Assembly (NCBI GenBank): GCA_016801885.1
Contig: CM028889.1
Location: forward strand, 22,202,001-22,266,000
Source of the DNA: Toxotes chatareus
Taxonomy: Eukaryota > Chordata > Actinopteri > Toxotidae
Length of the DNA: 64,000 nucleotides
Reading direction: 5' to 3'
Both the position numbers and the translations under genes were made by a program. The notes beneath the pieces are model-generated. The model was not told where the DNA came from and ran no database searches. It saw only the letters and a list, made by a program, of their open reading frames with translations. Below are positions 27,301 to 39,852 of this stretch, piece by piece (the stretch's first letter is position 1; each line of letters begins with the position of its first letter).

Positions 27301-28649
27301 GATATACAGGTTGTTTCTGGTGAATGTATTACACAGTCATAATGACAAGAGCAAATGGGATTTTATTTGTCTTCAACAACACGCACCTCTTGGGACAGTT
27401 TGTCCAGATACATGTACCAAAACTGCTGCCTCAACTCATTTTTCACTTGTGTATTTTACTGGAAGACCACAGCCATTTCAACATATGTACCCGAAAATGT
27501 GGCAAATGCTTTAATTTAGTGGCTGTTCATTGCAAATTCCTGCGGGGTTGCCACTTACTAAACTATGGCAAGACTATTGGTGAGTTTATTCTGTGGGTCA
27601 CAGGGGAATTTACAGATGGCTTGCACTCGTAAAGGTATGGGAGTATTTGGCTTAACATACCTCTTACATAATGAGGTGTTTATTAGACAGTAAAGGTTTT
27701 TAAGGATTTTCTACGCATTAATCCCAAAAATGAAAAACTAAACTGGGTTGAGTGCCTCATCAGACCAGAGGCTTCCGCTGCCCAGACGAGTCCAGTTGGC
27801 CACACTGAGCTCATGTCTGCATGCCTGATGACAAAATCTGACCAACACGTTTGTGTCACAGCACTGGCGTCAAAGTTTCTCAACAAATGTCTTTGGATCA
27901 TATCAGTCGTACATGATTTTATACACAATATACAGAAAACATTAAAAGATAAATTCAGGAAACAAGCCAAAATTTGGTGTGTTTTATGTGTGGGCACAGC
28001 AACAGACCTTCAGTGGCATTGTTATTTGCCTTGTTCAAACTAACAAAACATCTAATTCCATTCCCAGTGTAATAAAAGGGCACTTGGACAGGAATATAAA
28101 CATCTCCCTAAAGTTGAACCAGATGCTGCTACATGGCGGAGCGCAGGATTTGGAGACGGGAGAGAGAAAGGCAGAAAAACAAGGGAGGTACTTTACACAG
28201 GAAAGTGAGTCAGTACCCAGGCCTCAGCACTTCGAAACATTCATTCCTGGGCTCCTTTGCCCTCCATCCCCTTAACCCCTCCCACCCAATTCAGAACAGG
28301 GGGATATCCCTGAGGAGACAGGAGAGAAAAGCTGCCCGGCCTGGATTCGATTCTCTGCCGCCTTTCACATGGACCCTTGAGGGGCCTGTCAGAAAGGCGA
28401 CTCAGCCACCGCACGCACAGGAGAGAAGGTCTAACCACTGCACGGATAGACTGAGTGCCTGGCTGACTACTGGAACCTGACCCATCATCCTAAAAACCAG
28501 CATGAGAGGAACTCTGTCCAGTTCCCTTAAGGGTACAAGTATGATTTTCACTGGAAGTGGCTATGAGTAAGACTGACACAGTTTAGAAAAATCCAAATAT
28601 TATAAAAAGCTTGTCAGACTCAGTTTCACAGTTGAGAATTGTGCGTATT
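24351..28649. other. Intergenic DNA between rnf126 and fstl3
   Basis: No supportable gene. It includes an imperfect GT-rich stretch (about 24800-25035). Many short open frames occur, none with a recognisable domain. Confidence 0.6.
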
Positions 28650-30157
28650 TTTATTAAATGTACTGTATTATATTTCAACCAACATGTGGAGGTGAGCTGA
28701 GATATAATCGGAAAAGCAGATTGCAAATCATACTCTGTGGCCAAGAATCAACTGTGCTACTCTTCTAAAAGAATGAGGACACACTGTGACAAATATTAAA
28801 CTTTATGTTGTTTTGAAGTGGCAGTACAAAAATACAAAAATATGTTGATGCATTTATCATTCAGATTTCACAGTAGGTACACAGGTAGGTACACATGAGA
28901 CTGTTATTTACAGGAGAGTCATTAAAATGTTCCATAATACACTATAAAGATTATTAAAAGTATCCAGACATCTGCTTTGAGTTTAAAGATTAAATTGGAT
29001 CACTTGGCCATTTGCATTGATGTCTACCAGGTTTACCAGTGTCAACACCGGACAAATTGACTCATCTCGGATGGCAGTATAATCAGGTATGTTCAGTTGG
29101 CCTAAATTGCAGTCCTTTCCCAGACAAATTAAATTTTCCTTTCAATGAGACGATGCTAATTACATTTGTCTGTCCAATAAGTTCTTTCAAAAAAAAAAAA
29201 AAATTCCAATCAATTCAAAGCAGCAAAACAGCATCGGAATGAACTAGCATGACCTACAAAAATGCATTTACAAAACAAAGCCAAATGTTCAACAGAGGAG
29301 GTATTGTAGGGGGCTTGGGGTTGTACCAACAGTCTTCTGAGACTACCACAAACACAACCAAACTGTTAATTTTAGTGATCAGCGGGTGGCTGAGAGTTTG
29401 GATCAGGATCCAGAGTAAACATGTGGGAGGCGAGAAAGGGAGAGAGACTATACAGGTTTGTTTAGGCTGAACCCCTTCCTCACGTCCCAGACAAAAGCTA
29501 GAGTACATACAGTACAGCTGTAGTTGTCTTGTTCTTGTCTGTGGTGGATTGAAACGTCACTGGCAGGCTATGAAGTGGTATCAACTTTCCAAACAAATTA
29601 GCGTTGCTTTCCATCAGCTTAAGAGGGAAAACTGTTTGTTTGTGGGAAATGGAGACTGTAAAAACTGTAAAAAGTTGTAAAATGCCAATGCCAGTGGCCG
29701 CTATTGTACATATACAATAAACAAAACACAATAAATACATTTTTTTCCATCAGCTTTCCCAAGGATATATGGAGTTGTTACTAAGATAAAAACATAAATA
29801 GAGTTTGATACCTTCTCCAATAAATAGTAGTGGTATTCTATTTACAATATGCACACATCTCCCAAAGAGCTCATGAGACATTTCTGTCTTGAGACACATG
29901 CTCTCCTCTGCCTCTACCCTCCAAACTAACACAAGATCAACACAAACTGCTCACAGGGGTTTTTGCTGCTCTTTTTGAGGCGGTTACGCCAAAGTGTGTC
30001 TTCCAGCCGAGGTCTTCCATGTTAAATGTATCGTCGTTCTGTGTACAAGGGGGAGGGGAAGTGATTGTCAAAAGAAGAGGTCATCACGGGAAGCTAGTGG
30101 TGTGACATTTGGAAATCAACTCATCTCTTGAAAAGGGCCGCGTCAGGAATCGCCCAC
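28650..30157 (-). other. fstl3: fstl3 3' UTR (probable)
   Basis: Lies downstream of the fstl3 stop (30158-30160). The first convincing AATAAA on the minus strand that I found reads as TTTATT at 28650-28655, giving a 3' UTR of about 1.5 kb. Nearer weak signals may also be used. Confidence 0.45.
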
Positions 30158-33100
30158 CTAGACTGCGTTTTCCTCACTGCCTTCGAAATTGTGAGCTTTC
30201 CGAGGGGGATCTGTACGAATGACAGACAGCAAAAAAGTACCTGCATCATCATGATTGTTTATATCAGTACAGGTGAAAACAGGTGAAGAAGGAGGTGACA
30301 GGTATTTTTGTAGCCTTACTGTTGCAGTGGCCGTAGTGGCGGACTCCTATGGAGTGGCCGAGGAAGCAGGTGGCCCGGCGGAGGTGGCAGGCGCTGGGGT
30401 AAGTGATGTTGTCGTTGCCACAGATCGGCTGCTCAGACGGCATGGGTATTGGGCAAGGTGTCGTGCGGCACATGACACAGTGAGCACTGTTGGTCTGGTC
30501 GGTCACGCAGGTGTGAGTTCCTGGACACACCACGTTGGAGCATGACTCTGTGCAAGGCACAAAGAAAATAAGATCATCAGTTAAAGACAATGCCATTATT
30601 TAGATTTTGTCCAGAACAGCTCAGTGTGGGAATCTGACAAACTAGATGAATGCATGAATTGTGCTTACTTTTGCACTCTCCTTGGTACATGACCTCCAGG
30701 TCTGGGTGTCCCATGCAGCGGGCCATCAGCAGAGTACACTCATCCTTATATGTCTTTCCATCGCTGCCACACACAGCATGCTTCCGGGAAATATGAGAGC
30801 AGTCTGGAGAGCACACACACTGAGGCCTTCCCGTCTTCATCTTGCAAACCTTCCCGGGACTGCATCTGACTCCCTCACAAGTCTCTACAAAAGCACAGCG
30901 AGTGGTTTCAAATGTGCGTGACCACTGCACAGTGTCAGTGTTATGTTACTGTATTAACAAGTCTGCAGACATCAGGTGACCCACAGGCATTTTCATACAA
31001 AACAAGCTTGAAATCTGGGGCTTTCCCAGACAGTAACACAATTTTCACCTTGCACAATATTTACAATAATCACATCTCTTTATTGACCATTACACACAGG
31101 GGTGCCTCATCTGGTGGAATGTGAGGCTGATGTGTTTTCATAACAGATCAATGTGTACGGCTGCACCACAGAATGTGCTAAGCTCCTGTAGAGGGATGGA
31201 AGGACTCCGAGGTAGACGGAGTTCAAATTGCTGTCAGAGAAGTTTACAGGCTGAGAAACGAGGAAGCCCTGGGCTCTTCTGACACCCCATAATGTCAGAG
31301 CTCAGGAGGATCTGTAATCCTACACAATGCCAAGTCAACAGTAGACCATACATAGAGGTCTCTTCTCAGGAGTCTTTAGAGATGATGCCTGATCAGCTTT
31401 GAGTCCAGAGGATTTTGTAAACAACCACAGACTTATTTCCTGCCTCTACCAGTGCTTCAATATCCTGTTTTATTCCATAGCTCTCCTGGTCTATCTGCTG
31501 CTTTCTATCAGTGGCTTTCTTTTTTTTTCTATAGCAATATGTGGGACATCTGAAAACAAACCTGCAGTCTTAGGATGATATTGGTGTCTTTCTCTGAATT
31601 GACAAGCCTTTATTTACGTGACATACCATCATTTTCTTCCCACAGAATACCAAATGATCAAGATAGTGTTGCACATTATGAGTCCCAGACATTTGGGCAT
31701 GTGGCAGGCATTTATTCCAGCCTGCAGGAATGTTTTTTTTTTTTTTTAACTTTTGTTCATGGGAGCAAACAGGGCTCCTTTTTTAAATAGCTTTGGAAAA
31801 AGTTAAAACATAATGAAAGAAGAGAAGACCGAGGAACAAGGATGGAGGTTCTGATCCTACCAACTTTTGGAAAACTCTTTTTCCATGTGATACAGCTGTT
31901 TAGCTTTATGTGAGAATCATTTTTATAAAGCTGTAGACTACCTTTGACTGTGGTCTCTCAGCTTATTTCAAGTTTATCTAGATACAACCCACATCTTTGT
32001 GTCTCTTAAACCATGTGATGAGGCCAGAAGAAAACCCCGGGCTATGGTTGGGTGTGTTTTCCTAAAAATGACAGTACCTAGATTTTTACTGGAACTTATC
32101 AGCATGGAGAAAATCACATATTTGGCCTATGATCACGTAGCGCAAGTGAAAAGAGAATTTATCTGCAAGTGAACCTGAATGAACCTTGCAGAGATTCCAG
32201 GGGAGGAAGCGTCTCAGGACAGCCGGGTGGAGTTATGTGGAACGCCTCTCCTCAATCCACGTCTGCATTTTGTTAGTTAGCTACATCAGGAACTCATTGT
32301 CTAAATATCTCGATTCACAAATGAAATGGTTCAAATTAACTTTCACTGACTCTCCAGGAGCTACAAGAGTTATTTTCTCTAAAGGAATAGCCAATTTATT
32401 CATTATAACTCTGAAATCTTCTGTTTTAAGTTTGTAAATGAAGTCTAAGGAGTGATTAAAACTCCCTGTACTTACCTGAAAAATACCCTCTGACTGTAAG
32501 CAACCTGAGTCCAGTCAAATTTTTCAAGTTTTATCTGGAATGTTATTGTGGGTTTAAATGTGGGTTTAAAGCATTTTAATACAGCATTTAACTTTAGATG
32601 CAGTGACTAATACTATGCCCCGCAGAGATAAATCAAAGCAATGCACAAGAAACCTATTCTTTAAACTTGAGGCACTTGGCCGATTCAACTAATTAGCTTT
32701 TTAAATGTTTGTTTGTTTACCTTTGCATGGTTTACAGGAGACAATTCCCAGGAAGCCCAGCAGGCTGACCTCATTCATGGGCAGGCTGGTGTTGGACCAT
32801 GCTGTGTCCAGGCGGTCCCCGGCACAGCACTCCTCTCTGGTCACCCCTCTCATCAGCACCATGTCGCACCTTTGGTCTTGACCCTGCTGCAGCCAGCACA
32901 TCCCAGCTAGAAATAGTGGAATAAATACACACGAAAAAAACTATTAAATTAACTCTAACTCATATAAATTAATATATAAAGACATAAAAAGTGTATTAGA
33001 TATTTCTGAATTGCTGCCTATTAGCCTAACCCTGACATCAGTTAGGTTTACCACAACCAGCTAATTCTAAAATAACAGTATTGTTTTTTTTTCCTATTAT

Positions 33101-33471
33101 TAAAATGCTGATATGTAGCACCTGTCTGCGCGGATGTTTTCACAAGTAGTAAAATTGCATATACATATTTAAATGACTATAGATATATACAAAGAACAGA
33201 TAACTAACTTTTTTAGAAAACACATTTTTTTAAAACAGAGTCAGAAGGCTCAGACGAGGCTGTGGAAAAGGTAGAATATAAAAATGAATGCTGGAAAAAA
33301 GTCCCTGACTATGATAACCACAAGAGGATTCATGACACTATTTCAAAAGCATGACACACTGTGGTCAAACCTTTTCCAAAAAAAAAAAAAAGTCCACTCA
33401 CCACTGGCCGGAGTACTCCCGATCTGATACAAAGTGAGAATCACCCCAAAAATAAAAATCAAAAAGCTCAT
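30158..33471 (-). CDS. fstl3: Follistatin-like 3 (FSTL3/FLRG), complete
   Basis: Secreted glycoprotein of the follistatin family; family members bind and neutralise activins, myostatin and related TGF-beta ligands. Coding exons: 33402-33471, 32721-32906, 30669-30884, 30320-30547, 30158-30210. They sum to 753 nt (250 aa; human 263), all GT-AG and in phase. Domains: signal peptide MSFLIFIFGVILTLYQ..., TGF-beta-binding-like module (GMCWLQQGQ...REECCAGDRLDTAWSN...LLGFLGIVSCKPCK), then two follistatin modules. The first carries ETCEGVRCSPGKVC...CGSDGKTYKDEC. The second carries KSCSNVVCPGTHTC...CGNDNITYPSACHLRRATC. Having two follistatin modules instead of three separates it from follistatin. The final exon adds a short acidic tail ending EGSEENAV, comparable to human FSTL3's acidic end. 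Confidence 0.95.
30885..32720 (-). other. fstl3: fstl3 intron 2
   Basis: 1.8-kb intron between the N-terminal module and follistatin module 1. It includes a 15-nt T run near 31734-31748. No other feature was seen. Confidence 0.75.
32907..33401 (-). other. fstl3: fstl3 intron 1
   Basis: 495-nt AT-rich intron between the signal-peptide exon and the first module, with an A run at about 33378-33391. Confidence 0.8.
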
Positions 33472-33639
33472 TGTGAACTCTGGTTAGTACAAAACCTTCT
33501 TCTGAAAACTTGTCTAAGCAAATATCAGCAAGGCGAAGTGATGTTCCTCTGGCAAACAGAGTGGATCACTCTAACTCAGCTCTGGAAGTAGCCCTCCCTT
33601 ATGTGAATGAATGTGTTGTGGGTAAGTGATGTCGTTCCC

Positions 33640-33660
33640 CCTCTGTATAAATATTTAGCC
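33640..33660 (-). promoter_or_regulatory. fstl3: Possible TATA-like element of fstl3
   Basis: On the minus strand the sequence reads ggctaaatatttatacagag, about 170-190 nt upstream of the fstl3 ATG. The AT-rich core sits at a plausible promoter distance, but there is no independent evidence for the start site. Confidence 0.3.
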
Positions 33661-34863
33661 CAGATGGAATTATGCTGCTGGGATGGGCGATCCTCTCAGC
33701 CAGTAATAAGCCAGGGCAGGACACAGTTTGACTCTGACTCAATTTTCAGAGTCGGGAAATGATCCATGCCCTCCAGCGTCAGACACCGGGCACTTATATG
33801 ACCTCACACAACATTTTCACACCTTATTAGACTAATTAAAAGTTAATTAAGTCCTGGAAAAGGACATTTATAATAATTTGTAAATTTGTAAAGTTTTAAA
33901 TTTAAATTATAAGTTTTTTTACACAGTCAGTAGTGTTTCTTCATGCAGCTTGAATTAATTGCCTGAATTTCCGCTTTGCTTCGTTGTTCAAGTATTTGGG
34001 AAAATACTTTATTGCATAATAATCTTTAAATGTGACCTTATGAGAAGCAGTTCAAATCATTTTTTAAAAAATGTGTCTGTTGGGTCTCGGATGTTTTGTA
34101 TGTGCTGTCTCATCTCCCTCTTTAATGCGGCATAGCTCAGAAGTATTTATTCTACTCACTATTCATAAACTGTTTGATCATGGTAGTTTTCTGTCTATGA
34201 TTTGATCTACATGGTTTGGGAGGAAGAAGTGGCCTATAGTAGGTACAAAGTGGTTAACTTCTAAGGTTTTTCCAGCCATGTTGTGCAAAATCAAATTAAC
34301 ATCAAGTGCCTAAAAATATCCACGACTCCAACACTTAAATAAATGAAGTCATTTGCCTCTCCAACATTGTCATACCTCGTTCTGTTGACTGTCTGGGCTT
34401 ATCAATGAATATTTCACTCTGCAGCTGCATATTTTTGGGTAATACTGAGAGATGAGGGGAAGAGAGGTTGTGAAGGTGGTCTGCCCTTGAGCAATATATC
34501 AAGTTCAATAAACAACACTGTGTTAGAGCTTATCAAGAACATTCATGTCTGCCCCCTCATTTTCAGACTTTGATCAAACACAGACAGCCACAGCAAGCGA
34601 GACTGAAAACACTGAAATACTGTGGATATATATACAGTATCTGTCGACTGTAGGGACAAGCATGTTTGCTTAACACCATCCAGTCTTTAAAAACAACTCA
34701 CTGGAGGTGACTAAAGGCTAATCTGTATTATCATCCTGTGTGATCAGAACATCTGCACTGCTCTTCCCTTTCCCTGCACTCACTCACCCCCTGACACTGA
34801 GAGGTATGCACTAATGCCAAAGTAATGTGAGTCTGACCATCTGTCTGTCACAGGTTTTGTATT
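33661..34863. other. Intergenic DNA upstream of fstl3
   Basis: AT-rich with no supported feature. Confidence 0.55.
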
Positions 34864-35246
34864 TTATGTTCCCTTTTGATCGCCGGGGGGGGGGGGGGGT
34901 AGGAGGGTGAAGGTAGCATATGCTGTAGTATCTGAGTCTTTGTTAATGATGTTGCCTTCTTCAACGTAGATCCCCAGGGCACCGAAGGAATGCTGCCTGA
35001 CCTAGGAGGGGAGGAAAGACAAAAAAGGAGAGCAGTGAGCGATTGCTGTGGGTGGCCTGCCTCTTCACTGGGTCTCTGCAGATCCACTCAGCTCCTCATA
35101 TGGTTTGGATCACCACTGCCGAGCCATACAAATGAATACAGCATGGTGGGGACTTTGGAGCGCCCACAAATGTATGATCTTTATTAGTGCGCAGCTTACC
35201 GTGTCCCATCTTACTGAAATATCGGTCTCTTTCAAGTGGCTGGGGT
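34864..35246 (-). CDS. Two possible exons of an unidentified gene (3' end)
   Basis: I do not recognise this. Minus exon 35200-35246 follows a good acceptor (accccacag), ends in gtaagc, and reads (D)PSHLKETDISVRWDT. The next candidate exon, 34864-35001, follows tcccctcctag and continues in the same phase as VRQHSFGALGIYVEEGNIIN, then KDSDTTAYATFTLL, a proline run and a TAA stop at 34864-34866. The proline run is encoded by C15 (34885-34899 on the plus strand), a slippage-prone tract, so the true end may differ. The matched phase and ordinary amino-acid composition favour coding. I found no upstream exon with the required phase. Confidence 0.33.
34885..34899. repeat. G15 homopolymer
   Basis: Fifteen G on the plus strand inside the candidate terminal exon. 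Length variation or a sequencing error here would shift the predicted C-terminus. Confidence 0.95.
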
Positions 35247-38200
35247 CTGTGGGGTAGCATGAAATTGAAGAAGCCCAGGGTGGACTGTCTAAAGTGAAAC
35301 AGAGTGAGTGTGCCTCTGACAGGGCAGGTGTGGAGCTCAGTCTGTCACACTGTACATGTGGATGTTAACATAGCAGGAAAGGCAGAAACAACACTGCCAT
35401 CTAGTGGACGAAGTTATACATGTAAATATATGAAGTCATTAATAAAGCAGGATGCTAGGTTTGAACTGACCTTGTTAAAAAAGTAGCAACATAACATCAG
35501 CTGATTTAACATTACCTAAATCAGCAGGGTGGTTAAGTTAACTAAAACTTGTAACCTGTAAGATTAACCTAGTTTATAGATAAAGATAATGGGCACATAC
35601 AGTACAATTTGGTGGTGGTTTTAAAGAGGAATGGTTCATTGTTGTGTCCGTTATGTCCATGTAATTTACATCACATGCTGCTGTTCATACACATATAACT
35701 TATTTTAGCATAGGCGTTGAATTGGGACTACTACATACAGCACTCACCTTCTGAGAGTCAATGCTCTGTAGCTGCAATTGGCTGAATTTACCAGACGAGG
35801 GCGTCCCTCACTTGGCTTTCAATCCTCCATCCTTTCCTTTCCTTTCTTTAACCAGTGTTTGTTACATCTCTGCAGCCTCCTTAAGTCAACACACGCCCTC
35901 ACTTCATAAAAAAGGTCATTAGCCTTTAATTTTGGCCATCAAACCAGTCCTAAATTTAATTTGTTCTTGTTATCTCCCAGATACGTTTGTCATCCATAAG
36001 TGATGTGTGTCACAGTGCCTGCCCCGAGGAATGACAGCTGACATTTCAGTGTCAGTGAATATTAGGAGACCTGAACCGGTTACAACATGACCCTTAGACC
36101 TTGAGGATAAGTCACATGGCTTTTCTGTCGGTTTGCCAAGTCACACCAACATGTGTTTTTCCCCCCATTTCTTGGAAGATGCACAACTATTTCCCCATCA
36201 ATAACGTTATTCTGTATCCTTCGTGCGAACTTGCAATTTGTGACTGATTGAAAATATTAAATCTATATCTCCTTGTGAGCATGAAAGAAAGCGTTTGTTT
36301 TATTGCTTACCATTACAGATATGAAGTCAGTTGAAGAAGTAAGAAAATAAAAATAAAAATACCCCCACCCCATTTCTGTCCACCCACTGCTCTATCTTAA
36401 GTCATATAGTGTTGGTTTGTACGTCACACAGCTAAACAGGGCTCAGCGGTGGTAATTGCTCTGTCTGCCCCAGACTGGCTGAAAGCAGCTGCATCATCTA
36501 TCCACTCAATTTACTCCTAATGTGTGTTACTGATTGAACCGGCAATGAGGGCAGGAAAAGTGACGAGGCCGGATAGAATCACCCCCTCTGTCCCTCTGCA
36601 CACAGCTTTCCCCCTCCTTCCTCCTCTTCCACCTCACCCTCACCCTCTCTTTCCCTGCTTCCTTCCTGTGTTTTAGCGTTGCCCATGTGAAGTCCCTCCA
36701 GCAGTTCATTAATGAGGAAGGTAATGTTGGCGCACACGCTGCTCATACAAACGGCACTCGCCCCTTCTTCACCTTTCTCCCTCCCTCTCTACCACCCGTC
36801 CTCCTCTGCTCCCATGTCATCTTTTCCACTCTCTCGAGCCCTCTCTTTCCTCTCTCACTTTGCAACCAGGGCAGGACACCAACGCGGTCGTGACTAAGGG
36901 TCTCCCTCGGTATTGGATTGACTGTCATCTAGCTCTGTCTGTGTGCTGCTCCGGATCTCTCTGCTCTTCCCCCAGTGGGCTGGTATAAACCCAGGTGCTC
37001 ACCTCCTCTGTAGATGCTTCATGCTCCTGCATTCATGAAAACTTGTAAAAAGCTCTCAAGTGTTCAACTCGAATTACAGTCTATCATGACCCTGATGTCG
37101 CCAGACTTTACACATAGATATATAATAAAATGGCAGAATTTCTCAGCTGAATGTCAAGGCAAGATATGGAGTTTATTAGAAGTTACACTTTCCAATTATG
37201 TTTTCTTCAGATTCAACTTCAACTACGGGCTAATGTTTCCGTTGAGGCCGCTATTTATTCAGCATTTTAACATCCATATATCCAACATATTGGACAACAA
37301 ATATAATCTGTATCAAATTATTGTCAAATGGGGAGATGAAAACATCTAATTTGCCGTTTTACAGCTGATGACTGGAACTGACATTGCCTCAGTCAATAAT
37401 TTTGGCAGACTCTTTGCCAAAGTGTTAACTGGTAATTTCCTTAACTGCGTTATGTGGTGATGGACTATTGAGTGTGGGGGTTGCAGGAAATTCCAGATAT
37501 TTTCCCTGAGAAAAAGTTTCCTGTGTATCGAGTTCCTCGTGTATAATTACTTTATTAGTGCATACCCATAATTGCCAAAGTATTTTCATTATACAAGTGC
37601 TGTAAACAACATGAGCGCTCAGTTGAAAGACCCAAGCTGTGTCTCTGTTTGTTAGCTATTTCTGCAAGTTGCTCAATTGTTGGCAATACTTGCTCAGTGA
37701 GGGCAGCAATCACGGACAAATCGGGCTGAGCAATCTGTCTGTGATCACAGACAGATTGCTCAAAATGTCTGACTTGGGTGTTGCAGAAGTCAGTATTATG
37801 TCAGGAGAAGGTATTGACCTTGGATTGGTATTGATCTCTGATTTTGAAGTGGTTTGCAGCTGTCTTGCTGACGAGCATCTTCAGTTTTATGAACTGAACT
37901 GTCTCAGCTAAACTTTAAGTCTGATTTGTTATTTTGCACGATACAACAGCGGTTCTACTGTCTAATAATCCAAGGCAAAATGTAATTAAAAACTAACAAA
38001 GTTTTTTTTTATTCATGGGAGTTTTGCCTGACGTAATGCATAATAGTGGAGCACAGTTTATTTCATGAAGCATCAATTTGATTAGATTGCACCGTATCAC
38101 TCAGTCCTACTGCCTTAAATAACTTTAAAAATAAATCAAATCAAAGATTCAAAAGCAACATTCAGAATTTCACATGAAGAAATTCTCTTTTCTCAGTTTT

Positions 38201-39790
38201 TTTCCATACAGATGGCCTGTGTCCCGCGCACAATCGGTGATACCACAGCCATATTGTCTACATACTCTTCTCTGTCTTGTGATTGCTACTGATGTGCCAG
38301 CAACCATCTGCTGTCTTTACACTTCAAGTTGGCTTATGTGGCCTTGAGAACTCACTTATACAGTGTTTGTCAGACTCATTTAAAGCTGCCACATTCTGTA
38401 CTGCTAATTGGTATTCAATGGCTTGTGACTCACGTACTGTAGGCAGAAAGCCACAAAGCCACTACTTACTGTAGTCGCTTGCTGGTGCATCAGTCACAGA
38501 CACTGCAAAATTATGTAATGTGTCAGGGGGAAAAGTCTCAGAAGTCACCATGATGTATAACCAAAACAGAAAGTGTTTTAGAAAAGAAGAACATGGATCA
38601 CAAACAGACTGTCTTGCTCTTTCCCAGCACCCACTGAAGGACTCTTCACAAGATGTTTGCTCACCAACAAAACAAACTTTCTGTTTGAATGAACACCACA
38701 GACAGCTGAAAACTTTTTTCAGCTTTTTGAGACATTTATGTAATTTTGTTCACTCCTTGCAAAAGTGAGACATTACTTTTAACAAAATACATGAGATGGA
38801 ACCAACTTGTGAGGTGTTTGTCTGATATTTTTAACAGTTAAATAATCTGTGTGCTGTGTTTCTTTCAGACCCATCACAACGACCCTCCTAAACCATTCGC
38901 AACCTCCATGAGGAAATTGGTAAAGGTGAATACAGCAACCCCAAGGAGAGGACTGTAGGTCTGAAATGCTGTAAAGTGGAGCTATCTCTTTGATTTTCTT
39001 AACATCCTCCTTTTAAATCCATTCTTGGTGATCAAACAGAAATCAGGTGTAAATATCTCCATGTTTTTAAGATGATTACTTCCGGAGGTAGCCAGGAAAA
39101 AAAGAAGCACAAATAACTTTTATGGTTGGGTGTCAGGCTTGGCAGTGAGCATTTAGGTGAGAAAAAGTAATCAAATTTCAGCACATATCCAGAGTGTATT
39201 TTCATTCCGGTTGTGAATGTAGTCTAGCAGTGTCACCCCGAGGTGCAATCAGGATATGAGTCACAGGTGTAAAACACGGGTCTGCCAATCTTTCTCGTGT
39301 GAAGGCTTCATTCTCACTTATGTTGCATGATTTTACCACTAAAGGCTTAAATATCAGTACATTTTCAGATACATTTTCCCCTCAAGTATGCAGCAGGTAT
39401 AATAGAAAACAGAATAACTGGTTACTTTACAAAAACAAATAGAAGAGGTAATGCAATCCTTTACAAATCCTTTGAATATTCCTGAAAAACACTGTCTGAT
39501 GGAAAATATTTGACTGAATTTTTGTGGTTTGTCATTACATTTATACCAAAAAGTGTCCCTTTTCCATTGGTCCAGGTTGCTTGATTTTGACCCTGCAGAG
39601 AGGTTCTTGATACAACAGACCACACAGCATAAGTGAGTAATCTGTCTCCCGTCTACCTCTGAATGAGCAACTCACCTTCGCACAGGCCTGAGAGAAAGTG
39701 CTCCAAAAAATGAAGTGCAGATGACATTTCAGCTGAAAAGCAACAATGTCTTTAGTATTTATTTCTTTTTTTAATGGGGAACATAATTAA
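35247..39790. other. Gene-poor DNA, left part
   Basis: Apart from the candidate exons described separately, I see only AT-rich sequence and pyrimidine tracts (about 36598-36670 and 36770-36860). Confidence 0.5.
36677..36720 (+). other. Possible isolated plus-strand exon
   Basis: It is preceded by a very long pyrimidine tract ending ctgtgttttag and followed by gtaatg. The only open frame reads VAHVKSLQQFINEE. Its phase (1 nt in, 1 nt out) does not join to the other plus-strand candidates, so it may be chance or belong to another transcript. Confidence 0.25.

Positions 39791-39852
<62 letters not shown>

Noticed and set aside
35739..35785. Minus-strand exon-like segment (QLQLQSIDSQK)
   Set aside because: Its donor looks good, but the frame that is open ends in the wrong phase to join the 35200-35246 exon, and the fitting frame has a stop.
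37003..37026. 24-nt minus-strand micro-exon (EHEASTEE)
   Set aside because: The splice-like borders are adequate, but its phase cannot feed the downstream candidate exon. Matches of this length are expected by chance.
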